A stretch of DNA of 64,000 nt from the NCBI RefSeq assembly GCF_009649785.1, contig NZ_WJOK01000026.1, positions 1 to 64,000 on the forward strand, in the 5' to 3' direction. Position 1 is the stretch's first letter, and each line of letters starts with the position of its first letter. A program made the position numbers and the translations under genes. The DNA is from Agrobacterium tumefaciens. GTDB lineage: Bacteria > Pseudomonadota > Alphaproteobacteria > Rhizobiales > Rhizobiaceae. Positions 37,850 through 48,357 of the stretch are shown piece after piece. Under the pieces are notes generated by a model. That model was not told the DNA's origin, did no database searches, and was given only the letters and a program-made list of their open reading frames with translations.

Positions 37850-39190
37850 TCAGGCCTTGATGATGTGTTTTGCGGCGATATCCCGACGTGCGAAGACGTT
37901 TCGCGTATCGATGATCAGCGGCGACCATTCGCAAAGAGCGGCATAGTCCACATTGTCGTGATCGGTCGCGACCAGAACAGCGTCAAAGGCGCTGACGGTC
38001 TGCTTGTCCCAAGCCACGGATTTCATGCCCATCAGGTGGCTATATTCCCGGGTTTTCGGGATTTCTGCCACGTGCGGATCATAATAGGCCGCTTCGCCGC
38101 CGCGCTCCTGAATAAGTTCTATGAGTTTCAGCGAAGGACTTTCACGAATATCGGGCACATTCTTCTTGTAGGCGAGACCGACCACCAGCACCTTGGAGCG
38201 GCTGAGCGCCTTGCCGGAACGGATGTCGAGGGCTTCCGCAACCCGTCCGATGACATGACGCGGCATGCCGGTGTTGATCTCGCCGGCGAGCTCGATGAAC
38301 CTCGTCGGCAACTCATATTCCCGCGATTTCCAAGTGAGATAGAATGGATCGATCGGTATGCAGTGGCCACCAAGACCCGGGCCGGGATAAAACGGCATGA
38401 AACCGAACGGCTTGGTTTTCGCCGCGTCGATCACTTCCCAGATGTCGATGCCCATGGCCTCGTAGACGACCTTGAGTTCATTGACGAGCGCGATATTGAC
38501 AGCACGGAAGACGTTTTCGGTGATTTTCACCGCCTCGGCCGTGGCGTTTGTCGAGACCGGAACGATCTTCTTGACCACTGAGCCGTAGAATGCAGCCATC
38601 AGTTTTCCGGCAGCCTCGCCATCGCCTGCAACGACCTTTGGAATGGTCGAGGTCTCGAAGTCGCGATTGCCGGGATCTTCCCGCTCGGGCGAAAAACCGA
38701 TGAAGAAGTCGACGCCGGAGACAAGTCCGGTAGCTTCCAGAATGGTCTTCACAACTCCGTCGGTCGTGCCGGGATAGGTGGTCGATTCCAGCACCACAAG
38801 CTGCCCCTTGCGCAGATGCGCGGCAATGTCCCGGCAGGTCTTTTCGACATAGGAGAGGTCCGGCTCGCGATATTTCGTCAGGGGCGTCGGCACGCAAATG
38901 GCAATCACATCGCATTCAGCCAGTCTGGAAAAATCAGACGTTGCGATGAAGCCATCATCGCGCCTGACGCTTGCCAGCACCTCGTCCGAAACCGCCTCGA
39001 TATAGCTGCGGCCGGCATCGATCGCGACCATTTTGCTGGGATCGATATCGAAACCGACGACCTTGAAACCGGCCTTGGCGATCGTGATGGCTAGAGGCAG
39101 GCCGACATAGCCAAGGCCGATCACCGCCGCTTTGGCGCTTTTGTTTTCGATGCTGGAAAGCAGGTTCTGGGAAACGACTGGGGAAGTCAA
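37850..39190 (-). CDS. Nucleotide-sugar 6-dehydrogenase (WbpA/WecC type)
   Basis: Oxidises a UDP-sugar (probably UDP-GlcNAc or related) at C6 to the uronic acid for surface-polysaccharide synthesis. 446 residues: NAD motif VIGLGYVGLPLA near residue 24, central ESTTYPGTTD and FSPERED, catalytic cysteine in GLGGHCIPIDP, and a C-terminal sugar-binding domain with KVLVVGLAYKKNVPDIRESP. The longer central region and FSPERED fit the UDP-HexNAc rather than the UDP-glucose branch. It is divergent from the GT4 gene with 127 bases between. Confidence 0.88.
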   Translation of the reverse strand: MTSPVVSQNLLSSIENKSAKAAVIGLGYVGLPLAITIAKAGFKVVGFDIDPSKMVAIDAGRSYIEAVSDEVLASVRRDDGFIATSDFSRLAECDVIAICVPTPLTKYREPDLSYVEKTCRDIAAHLRKGQLVVLESTTYPGTTDGVVKTILEATGLVSGVDFFIGFSPEREDPGNRDFETSTIPKVVAGDGEAAGKLMAAFYGSVVKKIVPVSTNATAEAVKITENVFRAVNIALVNELKVVYEAMGIDIWEVIDAAKTKPFGFMPFYPGPGLGGHCIPIDPFYLTWKSREYELPTRFIELAGEINTGMPRHVIGRVAEALDIRSGKALSRSKVLVVGLAYKKNVPDIRESPSLKLIELIQERGGEAAYYDPHVAEIPKTREYSHLMGMKSVAWDKQTVSAFDAVLVATDHDNVDYAALCEWSPLIIDTRNVFARRDIAAKHIIKA

Positions 39191-39317
39191 AGCGTGTCAC
39201 GCTCCGCGCATGTGCAAAAGATGCCTTTCAGTTGGGCAAGAATGGTCAGGCTGTCAAGGCTCGGCCCTCTCAAATTCCGGTTGACGCCGGAGCCATGGGC
39301 GACGCACAACCATCCGG

Positions 39318-40415
39318 ATGAGGATCGCTTTTTATTCACCGCTCAAATCGCCCAACCATCCCGTTCCCTCCGGAGACCGGCTGATGGCCCGCCTGCTGAT
39401 GCAGGCGATGGCGATGGGCGGCCACGATGTTTCCGTCGCTTCCGAGCTGCGCAGCTTTCTCAAACAGGCTGACGATCCGGCGCGGTCCTTGCTTGCCGAT
39501 GCTGCGACGCACGAAATCGAGACCATCACGGAGCGCTGGCAGCGGGAAGGCGCGCCGGATCTGTGGTTTTGTTATCACCCCTATTACAAGGCCCCGGACT
39601 TGCTCGGGCCGGAAATAAGCAGACGTTTCGGTATTGCCTACGTCACCGCCGAGGCCTCCTATTCCCCCAAGCGCAATGGCATGGGCTGGCAGGCGGTTCA
39701 GAACGAGTTACTGGCCGCATTGAACGCTGCCGCCATCAATATCTGCTTCACCGTGCGTGATCGCGACGGGCTTGTCCGCGCCTCTCCCGCACTCCGCTCG
39801 GCGATGTTGGCGCCCTTTATCGATGCCAGTAATTTTCTTGAAATTGCTCCGCGCCCCACACCGGGAAAACTCATCACCGTCGCCATGATGCGGGCGGGCG
39901 ACAAGTTCGACAGCTATCGCGCGCTTCGCGAAGCGCTTGCGCTGTTGCCGCAGGATTTGAACTGGACATTGGATATCATCGGCGACGGGCCGGAACGCGC
40001 TGCCGTGCAAGCCATGTTCAGCTCTTTCCCCGATCGCCGTCTTGTCTGGCACGGAGAAAAAAACGCAAACGAAATCGCAGAACTTCTTTCAAAAGCATCG
40101 GTTTACGTCTGGCCGGGGCATGGCGAAGCCTACGGTCTCGCCTATCTCGAGGCACAGGCTGCGGGCCTGCCGGTTATCGCCGAAGCGGTGGCCGGCGTCC
40201 CCGAAGTGGTAAAATCCGGAACCACCGGATTACTGACACCGGAAAATGATACAGCCGCCTATGCTGGAGCAATCGAAACTCTGCTCGGCGACGACAAGCG
40301 GCGTGAGGAATTGGCAAGTGCAGCCCGCCAGTTCGTAAAAAATGAACGATCTCTGGAAAACGCCGCAAGAGAACTGAACGATATCCTGTTGCGAGCAAAG
40401 GCACGAACATCATGA
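39318..40415 (+). CDS. Glycosyltransferase family 4
   Basis: 365 residues, GT-B fold. N-terminal IAFYSPLKSPNHPVPSGDRLMARLL acceptor domain; C-terminal donor domain with WTLDIIGDGPERAAV and the E-x7-E motif in GEAYGLAYLEAQAAGLPVIAE. Likely adds a sugar to a surface glycan. Its stop overlaps the deacetylase start (ATGA), so the two act together. Confidence 0.88.
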   Translation: MRIAFYSPLKSPNHPVPSGDRLMARLLMQAMAMGGHDVSVASELRSFLKQADDPARSLLADAATHEIETITERWQREGAPDLWFCYHPYYKAPDLLGPEISRRFGIAYVTAEASYSPKRNGMGWQAVQNELLAALNAAAINICFTVRDRDGLVRASPALRSAMLAPFIDASNFLEIAPRPTPGKLITVAMMRAGDKFDSYRALREALALLPQDLNWTLDIIGDGPERAAVQAMFSSFPDRRLVWHGEKNANEIAELLSKASVYVWPGHGEAYGLAYLEAQAAGLPVIAEAVAGVPEVVKSGTTGLLTPENDTAAYAGAIETLLGDDKRREELASAARQFVKNERSLENAARELNDILLRAKARTS

Positions 40416-41155
40416 GTCTGGAAACACTCGTAGCGGCACTGGATGAATGTGGACGACGCGGCATAACGGCCGATCTCTGGCTCAGGGACGACGATGCGGT
40501 GGAACCGACACCGGCGCTCGACACGCTGCTCGATCTTTGCAGCAGCTTTTCCGCGCCGGTCACGCTTGCGGTTATCCCCGAGATGACGACGGACAAGCTC
40601 GCGCAGCACCTGGATACGACTGACATTGCCCATGTCGCCGTGCATGGCTGGTCCCATACGAACTATGCCACCGAGAAAGAAAAGAAACAGGAACTCGGAT
40701 CACACCGTGACCTGTCCATCGTTCTCGACGAATTGCAATCCGGGCTGGAAAAACTGCACGATCTGCATGGCAGGCGTTTCGTGCCTATGCTCGTTCCGCC
40801 GTGGAACCGCATAGATGCCAATGTGGTGCAGGGACTGGCAGACCTCGGATATCGAGCGCTTTCGGTTTTCGGCCCGGAGAAAGACGCCGTGCCACCTTGC
40901 CTGAACACCCATGTCGACGTGATTGACTGGCACGGCAGCCGCGGTGGGCGCGAAGACGACATCCTTTTCGCCGAGACCGCCGCCCGCATCCTGCAGACTG
41001 CGGAGCACGGCGGCACGACCGGCATCCTCACCCATCATCTCGTGCATGATGACAACGTCTGGCGTTTTCTGAAACGGCTGTTCGAAATTACCGGCAAACA
41101 TCCTGCCGCGCGCTGGCGTTCCTCGGCGGAACTCATCAACCAGATATCACCATGA
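40412..41155 (+). CDS. Polysaccharide deacetylase family protein
   Basis: 247 residues. NodB-like layout: metal Asp pair in LWLRDDDAVEP, the histidine motif HGWSHTNY (H-x3-H), and later VPPWNRI and LTHHLVHDD. No signal peptide. It probably removes N- or O-acetyl groups from a glycan or glycolipid made by the neighbouring GT4. The 3' end overlaps the convergent GT32 gene by 9 bases. Confidence 0.85.
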   Translation: MSLETLVAALDECGRRGITADLWLRDDDAVEPTPALDTLLDLCSSFSAPVTLAVIPEMTTDKLAQHLDTTDIAHVAVHGWSHTNYATEKEKKQELGSHRDLSIVLDELQSGLEKLHDLHGRRFVPMLVPPWNRIDANVVQGLADLGYRALSVFGPEKDAVPPCLNTHVDVIDWHGSRGGREDDILFAETAARILQTAEHGGTTGILTHHLVHDDNVWRFLKRLFEITGKHPAARWRSSAELINQISP

Positions 41156-42109
41156 CTTCCAGGCAATCAGCAAACCACCCGTCTTGGTGGCAAGTTCGCG
41201 CCTGACAGCTTCGACCTCCTGCAACGCGGCGCGATCGGCAAGAGAAGCGGCAACAAACCCCGCTGGCGCAAGGCTGATGCTCCCAGCCCGAGCGATAACG
41301 GTAAAGATCAGCGGACCCGTCGACCACCAGGCTGGCGCACGCGGCATTTCCTCAAGAATCCTCGGAAACGCCTCCAGCATCCTGCGGAAGACCGGATGGC
41401 CAGCAGGTGTCGCAATGAAAGAGTTGGCAAGAAGCATGCTGCCCTGCCCGGTATCGCGCGGTGTTTCTTCATCAAACGCCGTCAGCCCTACCAGTGGCAG
41501 GAAAGCATCGAAACTCGCATCATCCCGCGCCGGATACCAGTCGCAATCAAGATAGATGCCACCAAAACGCTCCAGCACGACATAGCGGGCCACATCGACA
41601 GCGCCGGGATAATCGCCATCTTCCAGCATCGTCCTGAAGACGTCATTCGAAAACACGCCTTCCCGCTCAAGATCGGCCTCCCGCCAGAGGTGATATTCGT
41701 AACCATGCGAGGCGGCATGGGCGGCCCAGGCCTTGACCGATACGGGCGGGGCCTTGTCTCCGATCCAAATCTGGTGGATGCGCCTGGGCACGTCCTCCCT
41801 GCTTTTCAGATTGATAGCGCGGTGTTCCTCCAGGGAAAAATGCGCATATTTTGCAAGCACCTGCGGCGGCGGAACCAGCGTATATTGATAGCCGATCCTC
41901 GCGACCACATCGCCTTCAGCCTTGGCAAGACGCAGCCGTGCCGCATGCAGCCGGCGCGGCAGACCGAGCACTGTCCGTTCACCCATCAGGTGCCCGTCTT
42001 TTACTGCAACCAGCGATAAGAGAAGCGCATGCGCTTCCGCATATTGTCCTTGGTTTTGCAACTGCCGGGCTCTATCCAGCTGGGCATCGTAATATTTCTT
42101 GTCGGACAT
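41147..42109 (-). CDS. GT32-like glycosyltransferase (OCH1/capsular type)
   Basis: 320 residues. IPRRIHQIWIGDKAPP-type strand, then WAAHAASHGYEYHLWREADLE, and the catalytic DxD in GGIYLDCDWYPA. This is the GT-A DXD-sugar family that includes mannosyl- and capsular transferases. An N-terminal helical part of about 60 residues precedes it. GAGG lies before the ATG. It is divergent from the oligopeptide-type ABC operon. Confidence 0.85.
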   Translation of the reverse strand: MSDKKYYDAQLDRARQLQNQGQYAEAHALLLSLVAVKDGHLMGERTVLGLPRRLHAARLRLAKAEGDVVARIGYQYTLVPPPQVLAKYAHFSLEEHRAINLKSREDVPRRIHQIWIGDKAPPVSVKAWAAHAASHGYEYHLWREADLEREGVFSNDVFRTMLEDGDYPGAVDVARYVVLERFGGIYLDCDWYPARDDASFDAFLPLVGLTAFDEETPRDTGQGSMLLANSFIATPAGHPVFRRMLEAFPRILEEMPRAPAWWSTGPLIFTVIARAGSISLAPAGFVAASLADRAALQEVEAVRRELATKTGGLLIAWKSW

Positions 42110-42322
42110 GGATCCTCACCCGGGAACGTTCGTTAACATATCGCCAAACACAAGCCATCAGGCAAGCCATTGCAATTTGGAAGCCGGCTTTGAATTTGCT
42201 AAACAATTCGATGTTTCAGAGGCATAGACAGACAACAAACCCTACGATAACGTGCCTTTAAGCCCTCCTGAGCAAATTGTCACAAGACAACGATAAAGAG
42301 AGACGGCAAGGAACCCTTTAGC

Positions 42323-44215
42323 ATGAGCGCAGGCGCAGATTTGCTCCGTATTGAAAATCTGCGGGTCTCGTTTTCTCTTATGGGTGGCACGATTGACGCC
42401 GTGAGGGGTGCCAGCCTTCGCATTCTTCCGGGAAAAGTGACCGCGCTTGTCGGAGAATCCGGCTCCGGAAAATCCGTCATCGGCCAGACCATCATGGGCA
42501 TCCACCCCAAGACGGCGCGCGTGAACGGCCGCGTGCTGTTTACCGATCCCGCAAATGCCGCAGCCGGCCCCGTCGATCTGCTGCAACTGCCGAAGGACGG
42601 CCGGGAAATCCGCGCTATACGCGGAAATCGCATCGGGCTGATTTTTCAGGAACCCATGACGTCTTTTTCGCCGTTGCATACGATCGGCAACCAGATTGAC
42701 GAAGCGCTGAGAATCCACAGCATCCTGTCGCCGGCCGAGCGCGCGGAAAAAATGTATGAGACGCTCGACCTTGTAGGGTTTTCCAACCCGAAGAAGGTCG
42801 TGAACATGTATCCCTTCGAATTGTCGGGCGGCATGCGCCAGCGCGCCATGATCGCCATGGCACTGATCTGTCGCCCCGCGCTTCTGATCGCCGACGAACC
42901 GACGACGGCTCTTGATGTAACCATACAGGCGCAAATCCTCAAACTCCTGCGCGATCTCCAGAGCCGGCTGAACATGAGCATGCTGCTCATCACCCACGAT
43001 CTCGGCGTGGTGGCAAACATCGCCGACGAGGTTGCCGTGATCTATCAGGGCGAGATCATGGAAGCCGGAACGGTCGACGATATTTTCAAGGCACCGAGCC
43101 ACCCCTATCTCAAGGGCCTGATGGCCGCCGTGCCGCATTTCGACATGAAGCCGGGTGAGAGGCTGAAGGCGCTTCGTGAGATCACCGTCGACCACGAAAG
43201 CCTTGTCGGCAAGAAGACCGCCGCAGTGAACAAGACCCCCGGCCCGCTCTTGACCGTGGAGAATATCAGCAAGACCTTCACGACCCGGAAGTCCAGCTGG
43301 TTCAGCCGCCGCGATGCCAATGCCACCAAGGCGGTGAACAGCGTCAGTTTTGAAATCCGCCGGGGAGAATGCCTTGGCCTCGTCGGCGAAAGCGGCAGCG
43401 GCAAGACAACCGTCAGCAAAATCCTCATGCGCGCCGTTCGCCCGGATGAAGGCTCCGTGACATTTCACCGGCCGCAGGGCGATATCGACGTCCTCAATGC
43501 TAGGGACGGCGATCTAAAGGAATTGCGGTCGAAGATACAGATGGTCTTCCAGGACCCGATCTCATCGCTTTCACCGCGCATGACCGTGCGCAATATTTTG
43601 AGCGAGCCACTTGAAATCCATGGACGGGGCGATGCGAAATACCGCGCGGAAAAAGTCCGTAATCTCGTCAAGGCAATCGGCCTTGGAGAAAGCGCGCTGA
43701 ACCGTTATCCGCACAGTTTCTCAGGCGGCCAGAGGCAGCGTATCGGCATTGCCAGAGCCCTGGCGTTGGGTCCCGAACTGCTGATCTGCGACGAACCCGT
43801 TTCTGCCCTAGATGTCTCGGTGCAGGCGCAAATCCTCAACCTGCTCAAGGATTTGCAGAAGGACCTCGGACTTACCTACCTCTTCATCTCGCACAATCTG
43901 GCGGTGGTGGATTACATGGCGGACCGCGTGGCGGTGATGTGCGAGGGCCGCATCGTCGAGCTGGCGCCGCGGGAAATCATGATGCGCTCTCCGGTTCACC
44001 CCTATACAAAATCGTTGCTGGCGGCCGTGCCTTTTCCCGATCTCGACCGTCCGCTCGATTTCCGCACCATCGGCAAGATCAGCGCGACGGGCAAGTTCGA
44101 CTGGGGCAAGCAATTCCGCGACGAGGGTGACGGCGAAATGATCTCTGCCGATCTTGGCGATGGCCATTTCGTTCTCGCAAATGGCAATGCCGACATCAGG
44201 GAGCTTCGCTCGTGA
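42323..44215 (+). CDS. ABC transporter ATPase with two fused nucleotide-binding domains (oligopeptide/dipeptide type)
   Basis: 630 residues, a DppD-DppF fusion as in YejF. First domain: Walker A GESGSGKSVIG, signature LSGGMRQRA, Walker B LLIADEPTTALD. Second domain: GESGSGKTTVSK, FSGGQRQRIGIARAL, LLICDEPVSALD. Both are complete. Each ends with the oligopeptide-binding HPY[LT]KxL segment. AAGGAA precedes the start; an inverted repeat TTGTC-acaa-GACAA lies at 42277-42290. First gene of a four-gene operon. Confidence 0.93.
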   Translation: MSAGADLLRIENLRVSFSLMGGTIDAVRGASLRILPGKVTALVGESGSGKSVIGQTIMGIHPKTARVNGRVLFTDPANAAAGPVDLLQLPKDGREIRAIRGNRIGLIFQEPMTSFSPLHTIGNQIDEALRIHSILSPAERAEKMYETLDLVGFSNPKKVVNMYPFELSGGMRQRAMIAMALICRPALLIADEPTTALDVTIQAQILKLLRDLQSRLNMSMLLITHDLGVVANIADEVAVIYQGEIMEAGTVDDIFKAPSHPYLKGLMAAVPHFDMKPGERLKALREITVDHESLVGKKTAAVNKTPGPLLTVENISKTFTTRKSSWFSRRDANATKAVNSVSFEIRRGECLGLVGESGSGKTTVSKILMRAVRPDEGSVTFHRPQGDIDVLNARDGDLKELRSKIQMVFQDPISSLSPRMTVRNILSEPLEIHGRGDAKYRAEKVRNLVKAIGLGESALNRYPHSFSGGQRQRIGIARALALGPELLICDEPVSALDVSVQAQILNLLKDLQKDLGLTYLFISHNLAVVDYMADRVAVMCEGRIVELAPREIMMRSPVHPYTKSLLAAVPFPDLDRPLDFRTIGKISATGKFDWGKQFRDEGDGEMISADLGDGHFVLANGNADIRELRS

Positions 44216-46113
44216 TTACGCGCCGCACCACCCTTGCCTTGATGGCCTCCGTCTTTTTGCCGACCTATGCGCGCGCTGCCTATACCGACCCCGCCTACTT
44301 CAAGGAAAAGAGGGAAAAAGGTGAGCTGCCTGATATTGCCGAGCGCTTGCCGAAAAACCCGCGCGTCATCGATATGAAGGCGCTCGGCCGGGAGCCCGGA
44401 AAACACGGCGGTTCCGTGCGCATGCTGATCGGCGGCCAGCGCGATATCCGGCTTATGCCCATCAGCAACTATGCCCGCCTGGTTGGTTACGACGAAAAAT
44501 TCGAGCTTCATCCCGACATTCTGGAAAGCTACGACGTTCAGGACGAACGCATCTTCACCTTCAAGCTGCGAGAAGGCCACAAATGGTCCGACGGCAGCGA
44601 TTTAACCTCCGAGGATTTCCGGTATTTCTGGGAGGATGTTGCTCTCAACAAGGAAATTCACAAGGGCGGCCCGCCAATCGAACTGCTGGTCAACAACAAT
44701 CCTCCCCAGATCGAAGTCATTGACCGGCTGACGGTGCGCTATACCTGGGAAGGTCCGAACCCCGATTTTCTGGCAAAGCTCGCAGCAGCATCGCCCGCGC
44801 GGCTTTTCCTGCCCGCCGCCTATATGAAGCAGTTCCACATCAAATATCAGACCGCGGAAAACCTCGCCAAGCTCATCAAGAAGAACAAGGCGGATGACTG
44901 GAGCGGTCTGCATATCAAGATGTCGCGGCAGGTCCGTCCAGAAAATCCCGCTCTGCCGACGCTGGACGCCTGGCGCAATACGACTTCGCCACCGGCCGAA
45001 CAGTTCGTTTTCGAACGCAATCCCTATTATCACCGTGTCGACGAAAACGGCCTTCAACTGCCCTATCTCGACCGGTTCCTGCTGAACGTCACCTCCTCCG
45101 ACATCATCTCGGCCAAGACGGCGTCGGGTGACAGCGATCTGCAATATTTCGGCCTCGATTTCGCCGACTACACCTTCCTGAAGGATGCCGAAAAGCGCTT
45201 TCCTCTGAAGGTGAACCTCTACAAACGCTCTCAAGGGTCGCGCATTGCGCTTCTGCCCAATCTGAACTGCGCCGATCCTGTATGGCGGAGCTGTTTCCAG
45301 GACGTGCGCGTGCGCCGCGCAATGTCGCTCGCTATAAACCGGCACGAAATCAACATGGTCTGCTTTTACGGGCTGGCCAAGGAAAGCGCCGACACCGTCT
45401 TGCCGGAAAGCCCGCTTTACCGACCGGAATTTGCCGAGGCCTGGAGTGCCTTCGACCGGGCGATGGCCAACAGGTTGCTTGACGAAGCAGGTCTCGATAA
45501 GCGCGACAGCGCCGGCTACCGGCTTCTGCCGGACGGCCGTCCAGCCTATATCATCGTCGAGACCACAGGCGAAAGCACGCTCGAAACGGACGTGATGGAA
45601 CTGGTCACGGACCACTGGCGGCATATCGGCATTGCGGTTTCGGTCCGCCCGACCCAGCGCGATGTCTTCCGCAAGCGTGCCATGGGCGGCGAGGTGCTGA
45701 TGTCGGTGTGGATGGGCATGGACAATGGCGTGCCGACCCCCGACATGTTGCCTTCGGGCCTTGCGCCCACCGGCGACGACCAGTTGCAATGGCCGGTCTG
45801 GGGCATCCACTATCTGTCCGGCGGGCGCGAGGGCAAGGAGCCTGACCTGCCGGAAGCAGCGCATCTGCTCGATCTCCTGAAAAAATGGCGCCGAAGCGTC
45901 ACCGAGGAAGAGCGCGAGGCAATCTGGCTGGAAATGCTTGGTATCTACACGCAGCAGGTATTTTCCATCGGCATCGTCAACGGCGCGCTGCAACCCGTCG
46001 TCCATGTCAAACGCATGCGAAACGTGCCGGAAAAGGCGCTTTTCGGCTTTGAACCCACATCGTATCTCGGCATCTACATGCCGGATGCCTTCTGGTATGA
46101 CGGAGACGCCTGA
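44212..46113 (+). CDS. ABC transporter substrate-binding protein, family 5 (large, YejA-like)
   Basis: 633 residues, longer than typical DppA/OppA and close to the YejA group. An N-terminal twin-arginine-like signal starts MITRRTTLALMASVFLP and ends near ARA-AY. Family blocks: LESYDVQDERIFTFKLREGHKWSDG and FQDVRVRRAMSLAINRHEIN. The GTG start overlaps the ATPase stop (GTGA). The ligand may be a peptide, opine or sugar derivative; it cannot be told from sequence. Confidence 0.9.
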   Translation: MITRRTTLALMASVFLPTYARAAYTDPAYFKEKREKGELPDIAERLPKNPRVIDMKALGREPGKHGGSVRMLIGGQRDIRLMPISNYARLVGYDEKFELHPDILESYDVQDERIFTFKLREGHKWSDGSDLTSEDFRYFWEDVALNKEIHKGGPPIELLVNNNPPQIEVIDRLTVRYTWEGPNPDFLAKLAAASPARLFLPAAYMKQFHIKYQTAENLAKLIKKNKADDWSGLHIKMSRQVRPENPALPTLDAWRNTTSPPAEQFVFERNPYYHRVDENGLQLPYLDRFLLNVTSSDIISAKTASGDSDLQYFGLDFADYTFLKDAEKRFPLKVNLYKRSQGSRIALLPNLNCADPVWRSCFQDVRVRRAMSLAINRHEINMVCFYGLAKESADTVLPESPLYRPEFAEAWSAFDRAMANRLLDEAGLDKRDSAGYRLLPDGRPAYIIVETTGESTLETDVMELVTDHWRHIGIAVSVRPTQRDVFRKRAMGGEVLMSVWMGMDNGVPTPDMLPSGLAPTGDDQLQWPVWGIHYLSGGREGKEPDLPEAAHLLDLLKKWRRSVTEEEREAIWLEMLGIYTQQVFSIGIVNGALQPVVHVKRMRNVPEKALFGFEPTSYLGIYMPDAFWYDGDA

Positions 46114-46114
46114 T

Positions 46115-47113
46115 ATGCTGCGGTATATTCTCAAGCGCATCCTCGTCATGATCCCAACGCTGATCCTGATCTCGATGCTGGTCTTCACCATCATCGAATT
46201 GCCGCCGGGCGATTATTTCGAAAGCTACGTCGCCGAACTGCGCGCCATGGGCGAGACCGCAAACCTTGCCGAAATCGAGGAGTTGCGCGTCCGCTATGGC
46301 TTCGACCAGCCGGCGCCGATCCGTTACTTCCGCTGGGCAACCGGCATGCTGGTTGGCGATTTCGGTTATTCTTTCGAATATCAGCTCCCGGTAAACGAGG
46401 TTGTGGGAGACCGTCTGTGGTTGACGGTTCTGGTGTCCTTCGTCACCATCATCGTCACCTGGATTCTTGCCTTCCCGATCGGCATCTACTCCGCCACGCA
46501 CAAATATAGCTGGGGCGACTACGGCCTGACCTTCCTCGGTCTGCTTGGCATCGCCATCCCCAACTTCATGCTGGCGCTGATCCTGATGTATTTCGCCAAT
46601 ATCTGGTTCGGTATCTCCATCGGCCATCTGATGGATCGGGAATATCTGAACCAGGCGATGAGCTGGCCAAAGTTCAAATCGATTCTCGAACATATCTGGA
46701 TACCCGTCCTCATCATCGGAACGGCGGGCACGGCCGGCATGATCCGCCGCCTGCGCGCCAACCTCTTGGACGAGTTGCAGAAACAATATGTCGTAACCGC
46801 CCGCGCCAAGGGGCTTCACCCTTTCAAAGTGCTGATCAAATATCCGCTGCGCATGGCGCTGAATTTCTTCATCTCGGACATCGGCTCGATCCTGCCCGCC
46901 ATCATATCAGGCGCGGAAATCACCGCCGTCGTGCTGTCACTCGAAACAACCGGTCCGATGCTCATCCGGGCGCTGCAAAGCCAGGACATGTACCTGGCCG
47001 GCTCCTTCCTGATGTTCCTTGCTTTCCTCACGGTGATCGGCGTTCTTGTGTCGGATATCGCCCTTGCCATACTTGACCCGAGAATCCGCTTCGGAGGTGG
47101 TAACGTCAAATGA
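46115..47113 (+). CDS. ABC transporter permease 1 (DppB type)
   Basis: 332 residues from the ATG at 46115; the frame extends to 45938 inside the binding-protein gene but MLRYILKRILVMIPTLILISML is the classic DppB N-terminus. Six membrane segments. The EAA coupling loop lies in TARAKGLHPFKVLIKYPLRMALN. The start is one base after the previous stop; the end overlaps the next start (ATGA). Confidence 0.93.
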   Translation: MLRYILKRILVMIPTLILISMLVFTIIELPPGDYFESYVAELRAMGETANLAEIEELRVRYGFDQPAPIRYFRWATGMLVGDFGYSFEYQLPVNEVVGDRLWLTVLVSFVTIIVTWILAFPIGIYSATHKYSWGDYGLTFLGLLGIAIPNFMLALILMYFANIWFGISIGHLMDREYLNQAMSWPKFKSILEHIWIPVLIIGTAGTAGMIRRLRANLLDELQKQYVVTARAKGLHPFKVLIKYPLRMALNFFISDIGSILPAIISGAEITAVVLSLETTGPMLIRALQSQDMYLAGSFLMFLAFLTVIGVLVSDIALAILDPRIRFGGGNVK

Positions 47114-48285
47114 CTTCATCCATCCCGACATCCGGCGAAGCGCTGCCCCACTACGTTTCGACGGCGCCGTTCGACCCGTCGCTCATCGAACCCAATACGT
47201 CCGGAATGGCGGCCTTCAGCAAGGCGTCGCAGCTGCGGCTCATGTGGTGGCAGTTCCGCCAGCACAAGATCGCCGTCTGGTCCGGCGCCTTTCTGGTGGT
47301 GCTTTATCTTTCGATCCTGATCAGCGAGTTCCTCGCGCCTTACAATCTTCACACCCGCAATATCGAGCATATCTACGCCCCACCCCAGGCCATTCACCTT
47401 TTCAATGACGGAAAATTTGTCGGGCCTTTCGTCTATGGTCGGGAAATGACGCTCGACATGGACAATCTGCGGCGCGTCTACCGGGATGTGCCGACGGATA
47501 TCCAGCCGCTGCGTTTCTTCTGCAAGGGCGATACCTATCATTTCTGGGGCATGATCGAGGCTAGAACCCACCTCGTATGTCCGGCCGAAGGTGGTGAAAT
47601 GTTCCTGCTCGGCACCGACCGGCTTGGACGAGACGTGCTGTCGCGAATCATCTACGGCGCGCGCATCTCTCTGACGATCGGCCTTCTCGGTGTCGCCATG
47701 AGCTTCGTTCTCGGCATTGTGATCGGCGGACTTGCAGGTTATCGCGGCGGCACTTTCGATCTCATCGTCCAGCGTATCATCGAAGTCCTGCAATCCATTC
47801 CGAGCATTCCGCTGTGGCTCGCACTCGCAGCAATCATGCCGGTGACCTGGAGTCCGATCCTCGTCTATCTCGGCATCACCATCATTCTCGGCATGCTGGA
47901 CTGGACGGGACTGGCGCGCGCCGTGCGCTCCAAATTGCTGGCATTGCGCGAGGAAGACTATGTTTTGGCTGCACAACTGATGGGCGCCGGCACACCGCGC
48001 ATCATCGGCAGGCACCTTATCCCCGGCTTCATGTCACATCTGATCGCCTCGGCGACGCTGACGATACCGGGCATGATTCTCGGCGAAACCGCGCTGAGCT
48101 TCCTTGGTCTCGGCCTCAGGCCGCCGATCACAAGTTGGGGAATTCTGCTCACGGAGGCGCGCAGCGTCAGCGTCATTGCGCTATATCCGTGGCTTCTCAT
48201 CCCGACGATTCCGGTTGTTCTCGTCATTCTGGCCTTTAATTTCTTCGGTGACGGACTACGTGATGCTGCGGATCCCTTCAGATAA
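47110..48285 (+). CDS. ABC transporter permease 2 (DppC type)
   Basis: 391 residues. An N-terminal OppC-like segment (MWWQFRQHKIAVWSGAFLVVLY) is followed by a roughly 100-residue periplasmic insertion and then the channel domain with the EAA loop (AAQLMGAGTPRIIGRHLIPGF). The extra loop goes with the large YejA-like binding protein and is typical of YejE. Last gene of the transporter operon. Confidence 0.92.
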   Translation: MTSSIPTSGEALPHYVSTAPFDPSLIEPNTSGMAAFSKASQLRLMWWQFRQHKIAVWSGAFLVVLYLSILISEFLAPYNLHTRNIEHIYAPPQAIHLFNDGKFVGPFVYGREMTLDMDNLRRVYRDVPTDIQPLRFFCKGDTYHFWGMIEARTHLVCPAEGGEMFLLGTDRLGRDVLSRIIYGARISLTIGLLGVAMSFVLGIVIGGLAGYRGGTFDLIVQRIIEVLQSIPSIPLWLALAAIMPVTWSPILVYLGITIILGMLDWTGLARAVRSKLLALREEDYVLAAQLMGAGTPRIIGRHLIPGFMSHLIASATLTIPGMILGETALSFLGLGLRPPITSWGILLTEARSVSVIALYPWLLIPTIPVVLVILAFNFFGDGLRDAADPFR

Positions 48286-48357
48286 AATGGAACACGCCTT
48301 GATAAACTGCTCTTCCGCCATCGCCTTTTTTGGGAAAGGCAAAAAGAGGTGTGGCCG

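Noticed and set aside
42277-42290. TTGTC-acaa-GACAA inverted repeat upstream of the peptide-type ABC operon
   Set aside because: Short and of a kind expected by chance; no second copy or matching regulator gene nearby, so not listed as an operator.
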